Shown piece after piece: positions 50,709-59,694 of a stretch of 64,000 bases of DNA. Position 1 is the first letter of the stretch, and the number at the start of each line of letters is the position of its first letter. A model generated the notes under the pieces. The model saw nothing but the letters and a program-made list of their open reading frames with translations. It had not been told where the DNA came from and did not search any database. The stretch lies in contig CAVWAJ010000016.1 in NCBI GenBank assembly GCA_963752965.1, forward strand, positions 186,001 through 250,000, given 5' to 3'. This stretch comes from QHXW01 sp963752965. Its GTDB lineage: Bacteria > Acidobacteriota > Terriglobia > Bryobacterales > Bryobacteraceae. The translations under genes were made by a program, and so were the position numbers.

Positions 50709-51893
50709 ATGAAGACTTTGAAACTCGGAATGGCCGGCGCAGGGTTCGCGGCCCGGTTTCACCTGGAGAATTTGCCCGAGGTGGGCGTGGAGGTTGTGGG
50801 TGTGACCTCGGCGCGGGCAGAGACCCGGGATGCGTTTGCGGTGAAGCACAAGATGCGGGCGTTTGACTCGGTGGCGGAGATGCTGCCCGAGATCGACGTG
50901 CTGGACATCTGTACGCCGCCGTCGTCACATCAGGAATACATTTTCGCGGCGGCCCGGGCTGGGAAACACGTGATTGTGGAGAAGCCGCTCACGGGATTCT
51001 ACGGATCGCCGGAGAAGACGAGCAAGCGGGCGATGCTCGAAGCAGTGGCCGCGACCGGACACGAACTGCGGGAGGCGGTACGGGGATCGGGGATCATACT
51101 GGGCTACGCGGAGAATTTCGTGTATGCGCCTTCGGTGCAGAAGGAGCGGGAGATCATCGAACGAACGCGGGCGCAGATTCTGCGGATGCAGGGTGAAGAA
51201 TCGCACAGTGGCTCGCACTCGCCGGTTTATGGAATCTGGAGCGTGCAAGGCGGCGGGTCGCTGATCGCGAAGGGATGCCATCCGCTGGGCGCTATTTTAT
51301 ATCTCAAGCGCAAGGAGGGCCTCGCGCGGCTGGGGCGGCCACTGCGTCCGGCGACAGTTTCGGCGCGCACGCATTCGATCACAAGCATTCCAGGATTTGA
51401 GGACCGCGGCTTTCTGCGCACGAAATACCAGGACACCGAAGATTACGCGCTGCTGCACCTGACGTTCGAAGACGGCACGGTGGCGGACGTGACGGCTTCG
51501 GAAATCGTGATGGGCGGGATTTACGACTACGTGGAAGTGTTCGCGAACAATCACCGGACGCGGTGCCGCATCAGCCCGGTGAGCGTGCTGGACGTTTACA
51601 ATCCGCGGCACGAGCAGTTCAAAGACATCTACCTGGTGGAGAAGCTCAGCTCGAACGAAGGGTGGATTCCGGCGTCGCCCGAAGAAGGGTGGAGCCTGGG
51701 ATACGGGCGCGAGCTGCGGAACTTCATTGACTGCGTGCGCGAGGGGCGACAGCCAGAGAGCGATCTGGAACTGGCGCTGGATGTGACGCTGACGATTTAC
51801 GCGGGGTATGTTTCGGCGGAGGAGCGGGGGCGGGAGGTGGAGGTGGGGCGGTGTGAGGGAGGAGATTACGGCGCCTCCGCTTGCCTTAGCTAG
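50709..51893 (+). CDS. Gfo/Idh/MocA-family oxidoreductase
   Basis: A 394-residue NAD(P)-dependent sugar or inositol dehydrogenase-like protein. The Rossmann motif is GMAGAGFAARFH (about residues 8-19), and the family Lys is in VIVEKPLTGF (about residue 95). The C-terminal alpha/beta domain has GGSLIAKGCHPLG. There is no signal peptide, in contrast to the homologue at 53345. The last 20 residues are poorly conserved and Gly-rich. It is probably co-transcribed with the CCA-type gene. Substrate is unknown. Confidence 0.9.
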   Translation: MKTLKLGMAGAGFAARFHLENLPEVGVEVVGVTSARAETRDAFAVKHKMRAFDSVAEMLPEIDVLDICTPPSSHQEYIFAAARAGKHVIVEKPLTGFYGSPEKTSKRAMLEAVAATGHELREAVRGSGIILGYAENFVYAPSVQKEREIIERTRAQILRMQGEESHSGSHSPVYGIWSVQGGGSLIAKGCHPLGAILYLKRKEGLARLGRPLRPATVSARTHSITSIPGFEDRGFLRTKYQDTEDYALLHLTFEDGTVADVTASEIVMGGIYDYVEVFANNHRTRCRISPVSVLDVYNPRHEQFKDIYLVEKLSSNEGWIPASPEEGWSLGYGRELRNFIDCVREGRQPESDLELALDVTLTIYAGYVSAEERGREVEVGRCEGGDYGASACLS

Positions 51894-51915
51894 AAAATAG
51901 GACTAACCTTGAAGC

Positions 51916-52146
51916 ATGGCTGCTTACAATGTCCACGAAGCCAAGTCGAGCCTGTCTAAGCTACTCGAGCGGGTCGAGGAGGGTGAGGAGGTCATTATTG
52001 CCCGCCATGGCACCCCGGTGGCGAAGCTAGTTCCGGTGATACGCAAGAAGCGAGTGCTGGGCTCGATGCGCGGGCTTCTCAAGTTGGACGAAGGGTGGGA
52101 CGCGCCCATCGACGACCGGGAAGCCGAGGAGCAGTTCGGAATATGA
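51916..52146 (+). CDS. Phd/YefM-type antitoxin
   Basis: A 76-residue DNA-binding antitoxin. The N-terminus AAYNVHEAKSSLSKLLERVEEGEEVIIARHGTPVAKLVPV is the Phd/YefM fold, with the toxin-neutralising region in the C-terminal tail (KLDEGWDAPIDDREAEEQFGI). Its stop overlaps the VapC start (ATGA). It probably represses its own promoter; no operator was identified by eye. Confidence 0.9.
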   Translation: MAAYNVHEAKSSLSKLLERVEEGEEVIIARHGTPVAKLVPVIRKKRVLGSMRGLLKLDEGWDAPIDDREAEEQFGI

Positions 52147-52535
52147 ACCGTCGCGTGTTGCTCGACACGCATGCGGTGATCTGGTCGCTGACCGAACCGC
52201 AGAGGCTGGGTGCGCAGCTTCGCCGGCTTTTCCGTGACAGTTCCTTCGTTCCGTTTGTGAGCACGGTAAGTTTATGGGAAATCCTGGCAAAGGTCAAAGC
52301 CGGTAAGCTTCGCTTTGCTGCCGAAGCCGAATCGTCCCTGCGAGAGCATCTGGACAATTTGCAGGCACTGATTCTGCCACTACGAGCGGATCACGTTTAC
52401 GCTGCTTTCCGGCTACCGGTCCACCACAAAGATCCGTGGGACCGGTTGCTGATTGGGCAGGCCTTGGCAGAGGGTGCAACGTTGGCCACCAAAGACGAGG
52501 CCATAGCGCATTACGAAGTGCCGATCATCTGGTGA
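52143..52535 (+). CDS. VapC-type PIN-domain ribonuclease toxin
   Basis: A 130-residue PIN nuclease expected to cleave tRNA or rRNA. All four acidic residues are present: D in LLDTHAVIW, E in SLWEIL, D in KDPWDRLLIGQAL and D in TKDEAI. It is an intact toxin-antitoxin pair with the Phd gene, unlike the broken pair at 37837. The ATG at 52143 is set by the four-base overlap. Confidence 0.92.
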   Translation: MNRRVLLDTHAVIWSLTEPQRLGAQLRRLFRDSSFVPFVSTVSLWEILAKVKAGKLRFAAEAESSLREHLDNLQALILPLRADHVYAAFRLPVHHKDPWDRLLIGQALAEGATLATKDEAIAHYEVPIIW

Positions 52536-52575
52536 GCGTGGTGGGGGCAAGGAGCACTCCAGCACATCCACTTTT

Positions 52576-53169
52576 TCAATTGAAGAGAGCACGAAAAGCC
52601 TGACCTTGCGGAACGCGGTGCAGCGTTTTGGCGGCGGGGTCGAACACCCAGCGGGTTCCGCATTGAGTCGCAGGAATTGACTCAAGGACGATTGCTCCGG
52701 AGTCAGTGGTCCCGGCGACGGCGGCTGACGTGCCGCATTTTGCGGCCGCCATCTGTTTGAGTGCTTTCTTCATGTCAAGCAGTTTTACATGCTGATCGGT
52801 TGTGTGGTAGTCAAAGACCATGTCGACTGGTGTGGGTCCGCCCTCCGAAAGGGTTCCGAAAACTCGTTTGCCGTCCGGAGAGAAGCCATCCAAGTGCACA
52901 GATAGCTTGCGGCCCCAGTCGCCGTCGCTCGAAAGCAGGTCAGCGATGACCGGCGCGCCGCTAGCGGGCTGGACGACGAGTTTGTACTCGGCCATGCAGT
53001 TGTGTGAGTCCTTACTATGATCGTCCTCGGCGGAAACCTTAACTACGGCAGACAATCCCGCTGGGCCTGTGACTGATTGGGTCTGAGCAGTGGCGGGGTT
53101 TGAGCAATCCATGGATACTCCCTGCGCAGAAAGGATTGACGCACTGAGTAGGAGGAGCGACAGCAACAT
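52576..53169 (-). CDS. Secreted protein of unknown function
   Basis: A 197-residue protein with a signal peptide (LLSLLLLSASILSAQG). The mature part has four cysteines, two near residues 22 and 58 and two near 150 and 175, that could form disulfides. It contains a segment (FSPDGKRVFGTLSEGG) reminiscent of a single beta-propeller blade, which may be chance. No family is recognised. It reads towards the VapC gene. Confidence 0.65.
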   Translation of the reverse strand: MLLSLLLLSASILSAQGVSMDCSNPATAQTQSVTGPAGLSAVVKVSAEDDHSKDSHNCMAEYKLVVQPASGAPVIADLLSSDGDWGRKLSVHLDGFSPDGKRVFGTLSEGGPTPVDMVFDYHTTDQHVKLLDMKKALKQMAAAKCGTSAAVAGTTDSGAIVLESIPATQCGTRWVFDPAAKTLHRVPQGQAFRALFN

Positions 53170-53344
53170 GATTTCCAGGTTAGCGCGCGATCTGGCGATC
53201 AGTCGGGTTTAGATGTGTAAATCTCCCAGCGTCTTCTTAACCCAACTAGCTCTTGTGCCGGACACTGCAATGCGCCCGACAACCGCTCCTTGTAGTCGCG
53301 GCTCGGAATCGGCTTGTGTCGAGCAAAGATCAATAGCGGCTCAG

Positions 53345-54691
53345 CTAGCTCTTGATGCTGCGGGAAGCGGCGTCCCAGTATACGGGCTTCTTGCGGAAAT
53401 AGGATTCGTTGGCCATGTGGCAGGCGATGGCGGCGTGGTTGCCGAAGACGGCATCCTCGGTGACCTGCTTGCGGGATTTCACGGCCTGGAAGAAATTCCA
53501 GAGGTGAGGGCGCACATCGTCCCAGTCGTTGCCGTGATAGACTTCTTCGCCGACGAGGGGCTCCTGGCCGGGCTGAGGATCATGTTCCTTGTGCCACTCG
53601 TTGAAGTACTCTTCGCGCATTTTTGACGGGAAGCTACTCGTGTAGTAGCTGGGGGCGACGTCGATGCCGCGCTGCCGCGAATAGCGGAGATCAAATTCGC
53701 CGGCGTCGAGAATGCCTTTCGGACCGAGGAAACGGGCTTGTTCGGGCGTCTCGCAACCCAGGTCGAGACGGACATAGACAGGAATGCCATGATAGTCGAA
53801 TAGCACGACGTGGAAGTCGGGCATGTTGCGGCCATCGGGGAAACGGAAAATTCCACCGAGCGCCTGGGCGGAGCGTGGTGGCTCGTTCCAGCCGAGCGTG
53901 ACCTGCATGCCGCTGATCAGGTGGACCATGAGGTCACCGCCGACGCCGGTGCCGTACTCTTTCCAGCAGCGCCATCGCGCGAAGCGGTACTTATCGAAGG
54001 GGATTTTCGGCGCGTCGTTGAGCCAAGTATCCCAGTCGACGGTTTGCGGAGAGGCGTCTGTGGGCGGCGGATAAACCCACGCGCCGTTGGGATCGTTGCG
54101 TCCCAGACTGAGTTCGACTAACTCGACGTCGCCGATAGCGCCGGCGTGATAGAGCTCCCTGGCCTTGGCGCAGAGCACGGAACTGACGCGCTGGGAGCCG
54201 ATCTGCACGATGCGGTTGTTGCGTTTCGCAGCCTCGACCATTTCGAAGCCCTGCTCGGCGGTGTGCGACATGGGCTTTTCACAGTAAATGTCCTTGCCGG
54301 CGTTGCAGGCATCGACGACGACGCGTTTGTGCCAGTGATCGGGAACGGCGGCAACGATGCAGTCGATATCTTTGCGATCGAGCAACTCCTGGTAGTGACG
54401 CGTCGTGGGCAGGCTGGGATTGTTCGTGAGCTCTTTGGCGAGGGTGTGGCGGCCGTCGTAGAGATCGGCGGCGGCTACGCACTCAATGCCAGGCAAGCTA
54501 ATCGCGGCGGGCAGCAGGCCGGAGCCCTGCATGCCAATGCCGATCTGGCCGAAGCGAACGCGATCGCTGGCGGGGACGGGCTTGGCGCTCAGGGCGAGCG
54601 GCTCTAGCAGGATGGTCTTAGCTGCCATCAGGCCGCCAGCGGCGATGGCGCTGTTCTGGAAAAACTCACGACGGGAAGAACTGATTTTCAT
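53345..54691 (-). CDS. Tat-exported Gfo/Idh/MocA-family oxidoreductase
   Basis: A 448-residue dehydrogenase-like protein with a Tat signal (SRREFFQNSAIAAGGL). The Rossmann motif is IGIGMQGSGLLPA (about residues 50-62), the conserved Lys is in IYCEKPMSHT, and the C-terminal domain includes GGDLMVHLISGMQ. Exported Gfo/Idh proteins are widespread in Acidobacteria, Planctomycetes and Bacteroidetes and are thought to work on sugars in the periplasm. It is on the same strand as the PIG-L deacetylase, 72 bases downstream of it. Confidence 0.88.
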   Translation of the reverse strand: MKISSSRREFFQNSAIAAGGLMAAKTILLEPLALSAKPVPASDRVRFGQIGIGMQGSGLLPAAISLPGIECVAAADLYDGRHTLAKELTNNPSLPTTRHYQELLDRKDIDCIVAAVPDHWHKRVVVDACNAGKDIYCEKPMSHTAEQGFEMVEAAKRNNRIVQIGSQRVSSVLCAKARELYHAGAIGDVELVELSLGRNDPNGAWVYPPPTDASPQTVDWDTWLNDAPKIPFDKYRFARWRCWKEYGTGVGGDLMVHLISGMQVTLGWNEPPRSAQALGGIFRFPDGRNMPDFHVVLFDYHGIPVYVRLDLGCETPEQARFLGPKGILDAGEFDLRYSRQRGIDVAPSYYTSSFPSKMREEYFNEWHKEHDPQPGQEPLVGEEVYHGNDWDDVRPHLWNFFQAVKSRKQVTEDAVFGNHAAIACHMANESYFRKKPVYWDAASRSIKS

Positions 54692-54763
54692 ATCGAGGCT
54701 CTCGGGAGAGATTATGTCACGTTTGTGCTCAAAATCCGCGCTTGATCTACTGATCGAAGCTGC

Positions 54764-55645
54764 TCACTTCCCCAGCATGGGGAAAAGACGGCGGAGCTCG
54801 TCGTCAGTCGGCTGCTTGCCGTACTCGCAGAGTTCGAACGACTCGGCAACCTTTACGCCGGCGGCTTTTTCGGCGCCGTACCATTTCTCGAGCGTCTTGC
54901 GCACGGCGGGCTTAATCGGTACCGCAGTGTGGATGGCCAGCCACTTTTTGCGCTCGACGGGATCTTTGGAAATCTGATCCAGGTCGTGGTCTACCCAGCG
55001 CAACCATTCGTAGACCTGCGAGACATGGGAATCGAGCGCGGAAACTTTCTTCTCAAACACCGAATCGATGTCGATGGAGACGTCGGGACGGAAGGGGTTG
55101 GGGCGCTGGAAGTGGTCTTCAAAATAAAAAAAGACGGGGTTGTCGTGCAAGGGCGGTGTATCGGGACAGATGTTGGGCACGACCACCATGTAGGCGGCAT
55201 CCTGCACGAGCACGCCGGTGTAGCGATGGTCGGGATGGTAGTCGTTGGGGCGCGGCGCGAGCACGATGTCGGCTTTCCACTGGCGGATCTCGCGGATGAT
55301 CTGCTCACGCACGTTGAGAGTGGGCAGCAGTTCGCCATCGTGGTTGTCGAGGACGTCGTAAGTAATGCCCAGACGGCGGCCGGACTCCATGGCTTCGGCG
55401 CGGCGGCGCTTGGCGAGCATGCCGCCACCTTCACTTTGATGGCCGGCGTCACCATTGGTCACGGAAACGAATTTGACGTGGTGCCCCATTTGAGCGAACA
55501 GGGCGGCGGTGCCGGCGGCGCGGTTATCGCAATCGTCGGGGTGTGCGCCGAAGGCAATGATGCGGAGCTTGCCATCGGAATCTTGGGCCGACAGCACGGC
55601 GGCGCAGAGGACGGACAATAGACTGATATTTAAGATGCGCAGCAT
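54764..55645 (-). CDS. Exported PIG-L/LmbE-family deacetylase
   Basis: A 293-residue zinc-dependent N-deacetylase. A signal peptide (SLLSVLCAAVLSAQ) precedes the family motif AFGAHPDDCD, which holds the metal-binding His-Asp pair. HPDHRYTG supplies the third ligand. Family members deacetylate N-acetylglucosaminyl conjugates. It sits between the YbhN-like membrane protein and the Tat-exported oxidoreductase on the same strand, so envelope sugar metabolism is a likely setting. Confidence 0.9.
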   Translation of the reverse strand: MLRILNISLLSVLCAAVLSAQDSDGKLRIIAFGAHPDDCDNRAAGTAALFAQMGHHVKFVSVTNGDAGHQSEGGGMLAKRRRAEAMESGRRLGITYDVLDNHDGELLPTLNVREQIIREIRQWKADIVLAPRPNDYHPDHRYTGVLVQDAAYMVVVPNICPDTPPLHDNPVFFYFEDHFQRPNPFRPDVSIDIDSVFEKKVSALDSHVSQVYEWLRWVDHDLDQISKDPVERKKWLAIHTAVPIKPAVRKTLEKWYGAEKAAGVKVAESFELCEYGKQPTDDELRRLFPMLGK

Positions 55646-55670
55646 GACGTGGAAATTATACCAGCCGCGA

Positions 55671-56690
55671 TCAACGGTGCGTGTGCGCGTGGTGGTGGAT
55701 GTCGCGGAGGCTCGAACCGGTAAGGAAGACGGCGATGAATCCGACGATCAATAGCGGCAGGGTCATGGCCACCCACATCAACACCGACAGTTCCACAGCG
55801 ACGCTGGGCTCGACGTTAAACAGGGTAAGCGCCATTCTGACGACGGACTGGAATACACCCAGGTTGCCGGGAGCGCTGGGGATGGACGTACCGATCGACT
55901 TTATCAGAGTGACCACCGATGCTTGCCAGACGGAGAGATCCATGTCGTAGGCGAGCAGGAGCGCCCATACCGAAAGAGCCTGAAACAGCCAGTAGAGAAA
56001 AGTAATGCCGAACGCTTCGGCGAGCGTGCGCCGGTTGCCCATCTGGTGGACTTGATCCAGAACGTGCAGAAACCTCTTACCCCAACCGCGGCTGGAGAGG
56101 AACGAATGGGCGTGCTGCTTATGAAACAGGATGTACAGGAACAGCGCCGTAAGGGCGGCTACGCCGGCTGCGAGGACCTGCACGAAGTCGATGAGTGCCC
56201 GCGGCATACTCATGAGCCACGCGCAGATCCAGAAGGAAGCCACCAGGAAGATGCCGTCGAGTACGCGTTCGATGGCGGCGGAGGTGAGAGTCAGCGAGAT
56301 AGGGATCTCTCCCCAGATCGCCAGCAGGTAACAGCGGATAACCTCCCCGGGACGCAATGGCAGTACTCCACTGGCGAACAGGCCGATGAAAATGGCGTGA
56401 GCGGTCTCCCAAAGACCCATACGCTCGATGGGACGGAGCAATGTGAGCCATCGCCAGGCTTGTACGATATAAACGGCGAGATCGAGCAAGACAGCCACGA
56501 GGACCCATCCCCACCTGACGGAGAGAATCGCGGCCTGAATCTGGGAGAAATCATAACCGCGCAAGGCCCACAGCAGGCTGGCGATAGAGATGGCGTAGGT
56601 CAGAAGAACGGCGAGCCACCGCGGGAACTTGCGGCGCGCGCGTTTCGCTGGATTGGATTCCATGCCAGGTAGGGCTTCCGAAGTGTTCAT
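55671..56690 (-). CDS. YbhN/UPF0104-type membrane protein (lysylphosphatidylglycerol synthase TM-domain family)
   Basis: A 339-residue polytopic inner-membrane protein with seven or eight hydrophobic segments. The family motif lies near FASGVLPLRPGEVIRCYLL, and a later one in SIGTSIPSAPGNLGVFQSV. It lacks the soluble aminoacyl-transferase domain of MprF, so it is the stand-alone membrane domain; proteins of this type may flip lipids. The ATG at 56690 gives a compact N-terminus; an upstream GTG in frame is less likely. The C-terminus is His-rich (DIHHHAHTHR). Confidence 0.85.
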   Translation of the reverse strand: MNTSEALPGMESNPAKRARRKFPRWLAVLLTYAISIASLLWALRGYDFSQIQAAILSVRWGWVLVAVLLDLAVYIVQAWRWLTLLRPIERMGLWETAHAIFIGLFASGVLPLRPGEVIRCYLLAIWGEIPISLTLTSAAIERVLDGIFLVASFWICAWLMSMPRALIDFVQVLAAGVAALTALFLYILFHKQHAHSFLSSRGWGKRFLHVLDQVHQMGNRRTLAEAFGITFLYWLFQALSVWALLLAYDMDLSVWQASVVTLIKSIGTSIPSAPGNLGVFQSVVRMALTLFNVEPSVAVELSVLMWVAMTLPLLIVGFIAVFLTGSSLRDIHHHAHTHR

Positions 56691-56785
56691 GATACCAGCC
56701 GGTTGCCGGGCGCCATGTGTGCGCGTCCGTGCTCCGGCATACAGAGGCCGCAAAAATGCTCGCTCAGGGCCGAGAGGTGTGCTTT

Positions 56786-57292
56786 ATGGTAAAAATTGCA
56801 GGGTCTTTCGCGGTACTTCTGTTGTTGTCTGGCGTGGCGGTCGCACAAACGGATACACAGCAAACGGCGGCTACTGCTAGCAAACAAGCCGACCGATCTT
56901 CAGGCAGCACTCCGGTGGTGATCCAGCATTGGCGCGGGACCCTGGTGGATGCCCGTTGCGCGAGCGGAGGCGGAGCGAGCGAGCACGCCGCCGATGAGAG
57001 CAGCACGAAGAGCGAGAGCACGAGCGTGGACTCGGGGCGTCCCGAGAAAGGCCACAAGAAGGACAACGCACAAACGCCAAGCTGCCCAGTGAGCACGTCA
57101 ACTAACGGGTTTGCTCTCAAGACCGACGGCGGCCAAGTCATGAAGATTGATGCCGTTGGCAGTGCACGTGTGGCGGAGGAACTTAAGACCAAGGGCGCGT
57201 GGACGAAGGACCTGAGCGCGGGGAAGCCAATTCGCGCCAAAGTCTCGGGCGTCCTCAACGGCGACACAATCACGGTGACTTCGATCAGCTAG
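56786..57292 (+). CDS. Secreted protein of unknown function
   Basis: A 168-residue exported protein with a clear signal peptide (FAVLLLLSGVAVAQ). A Ser/Thr/Lys-rich low-complexity stretch (about residues 65-95) separates two short conserved-looking parts: WRGTLVDARC, and FALKTDGGQVMKIDAVGSARV to the end. The layout, with two Cys near 58 and 100 and a small beta domain, resembles acidobacterial hypothetical proteins. GAGAGGTG lies upstream of the ATG. Confidence 0.7.
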   Translation: MVKIAGSFAVLLLLSGVAVAQTDTQQTAATASKQADRSSGSTPVVIQHWRGTLVDARCASGGGASEHAADESSTKSESTSVDSGRPEKGHKKDNAQTPSCPVSTSTNGFALKTDGGQVMKIDAVGSARVAEELKTKGAWTKDLSAGKPIRAKVSGVLNGDTITVTSIS

Positions 57293-57331
57293 TAGTTCCA
57301 CGGCCCCTTCCGCGCCGCGCCCGGTTCGCGG

Positions 57332-57337
57332 TAAAAT
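57332..57337 (+). promoter_or_regulatory. -10 hexamer TAAAAT, six bases before the GTG of the beta-oxidation operon
   Basis: TAAAAT ends six bases before the GTG at 57344, the spacing for a transcript that begins on its start codon. No Shine-Dalgarno sequence lies between and the -35 region is GC-rich. Confidence 0.5.
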
Positions 57338-57343
57338 CCCTCG

Positions 57344-59677
57344 GTGAAGCCAATCCAACGAGTGGCCGTACTGGGCGCGGGGACGATGGGCTCGCGCATC
57401 GCGGGTCATTTTGCCAATGCCGGAGTTCCGGCGCTGTTGCTCGACATCGTTCTACCCGGAAACCCGAGCCGTAGCGCAGCAGCGCTGGCGGGGATCGAGA
57501 ATGCCACCAAGCAAAAGCCGACGGCATTTTTCACGCCGGACGCGGCGAAGCTGATCACAGCGGGCAACTTTGAAGACAACCTCAAGGACATCAGGCGGTG
57601 CGACTGGGTCATCGAGGCGGTAACCGAAAACCTAGACATCAAGCGCGAGCTGATGGCCAAGGTGTCGATCCTGCGCACGCCGGGCACCGTCATTTCGAGT
57701 AACACGAGCGGCATCCCGCTGGCGGCGATTTCCGATGGTTTCGACGGCGAGTTCCGCCGGCACTTCCTGGGCACGCATTTTTTCAATCCGCCGCGGTATC
57801 TGCATTTGCTGGAGGTGATTCCTGGCGCGGAGACGCTGCCGGAGGTACTGGGAACGGTGCGCGAGTTCGGCGACCGGCGGCTGGGCAAGGGCGTGGTGCT
57901 TTGCAAGGACACGCCGAATTTTATCGCCAACCGCATCGGGACGTTTTTTGGTTCGACCATCCACAAGATTGCGGTGGAGGACGATTACACCGTTGAGGAA
58001 GTGGACGCGCTGACGGGGACGGCGATCGGGCTGCCGAAGAGCGCCAGTTACCGGCTGTTGGACATCGTAGGTCTCGACGTATGGGCGTTCGTGACGCGCA
58101 ACTTGTACGATATGGCGGCACACGACCCGTGGCGCGACCGCTTCGTATTACAACCGTTTCTGGACGAGATGGTGAAGCGGGGCTGGCTGGGGGAGAAGCG
58201 TGGCCAGGGTCTCTACAAGAGAGTCGGGAAGGGCGCGGACAGGGAGATCTGGGCCATCGATTGGAAGACGCTCGAATATCACCCGGTGCAGAAGGCGCGG
58301 TTTGCGTCGCTGGACGCGGCGAAGAATGCGGAGGATCTGGGCGAGCGGCTACGAATGCTGGTGGCGGCGCCGGATCGAGTGGGATCGTTTTTGTGGAAGC
58401 TGTTCAGCGATTTGTTCCTCTACTCGGCGAGCGTTGTACCGGAGATTTCCGACCGCGTGGTGGAGGTCGATCGCGCCATGCGCTGGGGCTACGCCAATAA
58501 GCTGGGGCCGTTCGAAGCGTGGGACGCACTGGGCTTTGAAGCGACGGCGCGGCGCATCGAAAGCGAAGGGCGGGCGCTTCCCGAGAACGTGCAGCGCATG
58601 CTTTCCTCAGGGGCGAAATCATTTTACCGGCCGGCGGATCGCGATGGCGCTCCGCACACGGAATACTTTGACCTGTGCCGCGCGGGCTACGGCGAGATCG
58701 AAGAGCGGCCCGGCATTCTGACGCTGGCTGACGTCAAGCGCGCACGGGGGGTGGTGAAGAAGAACGCGGGCGCATCGCTCGTGGATATCGGCGACGGTGT
58801 GTTGTGCCTCGAGTTTCACAGCAAGATGAATTCGATTGGCGGCGACCAGGTGGCCATGATTCATGCCGGCATCGAGGAGACCACGCGCAATTTTCAGGCA
58901 ATGGTGATTGCCAACGAAGGCGAGAATTTCAGCGTCGGCGCGAACCTGATGCTGGTGCTTCTGGCGGCGCAAGAAGGCGAGTGGGATGAGCTGAACGCCG
59001 CCGTCAATGCGTTTCAACAGGCCAACATGGCGCTGAAATATGCGCCCAAACCGGTGGTGGTGGCGCCGTTCGGCATGGCGCTGGGGGGCGGTTGCGAGAT
59101 CGCGATGCATGCGGCGCGCGTGCAGGCGTCGGCGGAACTGTACATCGGGATGGTCGAGACCGGCGTGGGCGTGATTCCGGGCGGCGGGGGTTGCAAGGAA
59201 GCAATTCTGCGCCTGGGCGACGCCAAGCGGGCATTCGAGCTGATCGGCTACGCCAAGGTTTCCTCGAGCGCCGAAGAGGCGCGCCACCTCGGCCTGTTAC
59301 GCGATGGCGACGCTGTTTCCATGAATCGCGAACGGCTGATTGCGGACGCGAAGGCGCAGGCACTCGTCGTGGCGGAAAACTACGCGCCGGGTGTGCCGCG
59401 CCAGAATATCAGCGTGGGAGGAGACAGCACATATGCGCTGCTCAAACTGGGCCTGTACATGGCGCGCCAGGGCAATTACATCACTGAGTTCGATACGGTC
59501 GTAGGAGAAAAGCTGGCTTACGTTTTGAGCGGCGGGCGCTCGACCGGTGAGCAGACGGTTTCCGAACAGTATCTGCTCGATCTGGAACGCGAAGCGTTTT
59601 TGAGCCTGTGCGGCAGGCCGGAAACGCAGCAGCGCATGCAACACATGCTGAAGACGGGAAAGCCGCTCAGAAATTAG
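57344..59677 (+). CDS. 3-hydroxyacyl-CoA dehydrogenase / enoyl-CoA hydratase fusion (FadB/FadN-like)
   Basis: A 777-residue bifunctional beta-oxidation enzyme that hydrates enoyl-CoA and oxidises the hydroxyacyl product. The dehydrogenase comes first (NAD motif VLGAGTMGSRIAGHFANAG, about residues 8-26, with HFFNPPRYLHLLEVI). The hydratase/crotonase domain follows at about 480-700 (GGGCEIAMHAARVQASAELYIGM and GVIPGGGGCKE). This order is the reverse of E. coli FadB and matches FadN-type proteins. The GTG start carries a leaderless-type -10. It is the first gene of a three-gene degradation operon. Confidence 0.92.
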   Translation: MKPIQRVAVLGAGTMGSRIAGHFANAGVPALLLDIVLPGNPSRSAAALAGIENATKQKPTAFFTPDAAKLITAGNFEDNLKDIRRCDWVIEAVTENLDIKRELMAKVSILRTPGTVISSNTSGIPLAAISDGFDGEFRRHFLGTHFFNPPRYLHLLEVIPGAETLPEVLGTVREFGDRRLGKGVVLCKDTPNFIANRIGTFFGSTIHKIAVEDDYTVEEVDALTGTAIGLPKSASYRLLDIVGLDVWAFVTRNLYDMAAHDPWRDRFVLQPFLDEMVKRGWLGEKRGQGLYKRVGKGADREIWAIDWKTLEYHPVQKARFASLDAAKNAEDLGERLRMLVAAPDRVGSFLWKLFSDLFLYSASVVPEISDRVVEVDRAMRWGYANKLGPFEAWDALGFEATARRIESEGRALPENVQRMLSSGAKSFYRPADRDGAPHTEYFDLCRAGYGEIEERPGILTLADVKRARGVVKKNAGASLVDIGDGVLCLEFHSKMNSIGGDQVAMIHAGIEETTRNFQAMVIANEGENFSVGANLMLVLLAAQEGEWDELNAAVNAFQQANMALKYAPKPVVVAPFGMALGGGCEIAMHAARVQASAELYIGMVETGVGVIPGGGGCKEAILRLGDAKRAFELIGYAKVSSSAEEARHLGLLRDGDAVSMNRERLIADAKAQALVVAENYAPGVPRQNISVGGDSTYALLKLGLYMARQGNYITEFDTVVGEKLAYVLSGGRSTGEQTVSEQYLLDLEREAFLSLCGRPETQQRMQHMLKTGKPLRN

Positions 59678-59694
59678 CGTCGTAGGAGTCCAAC

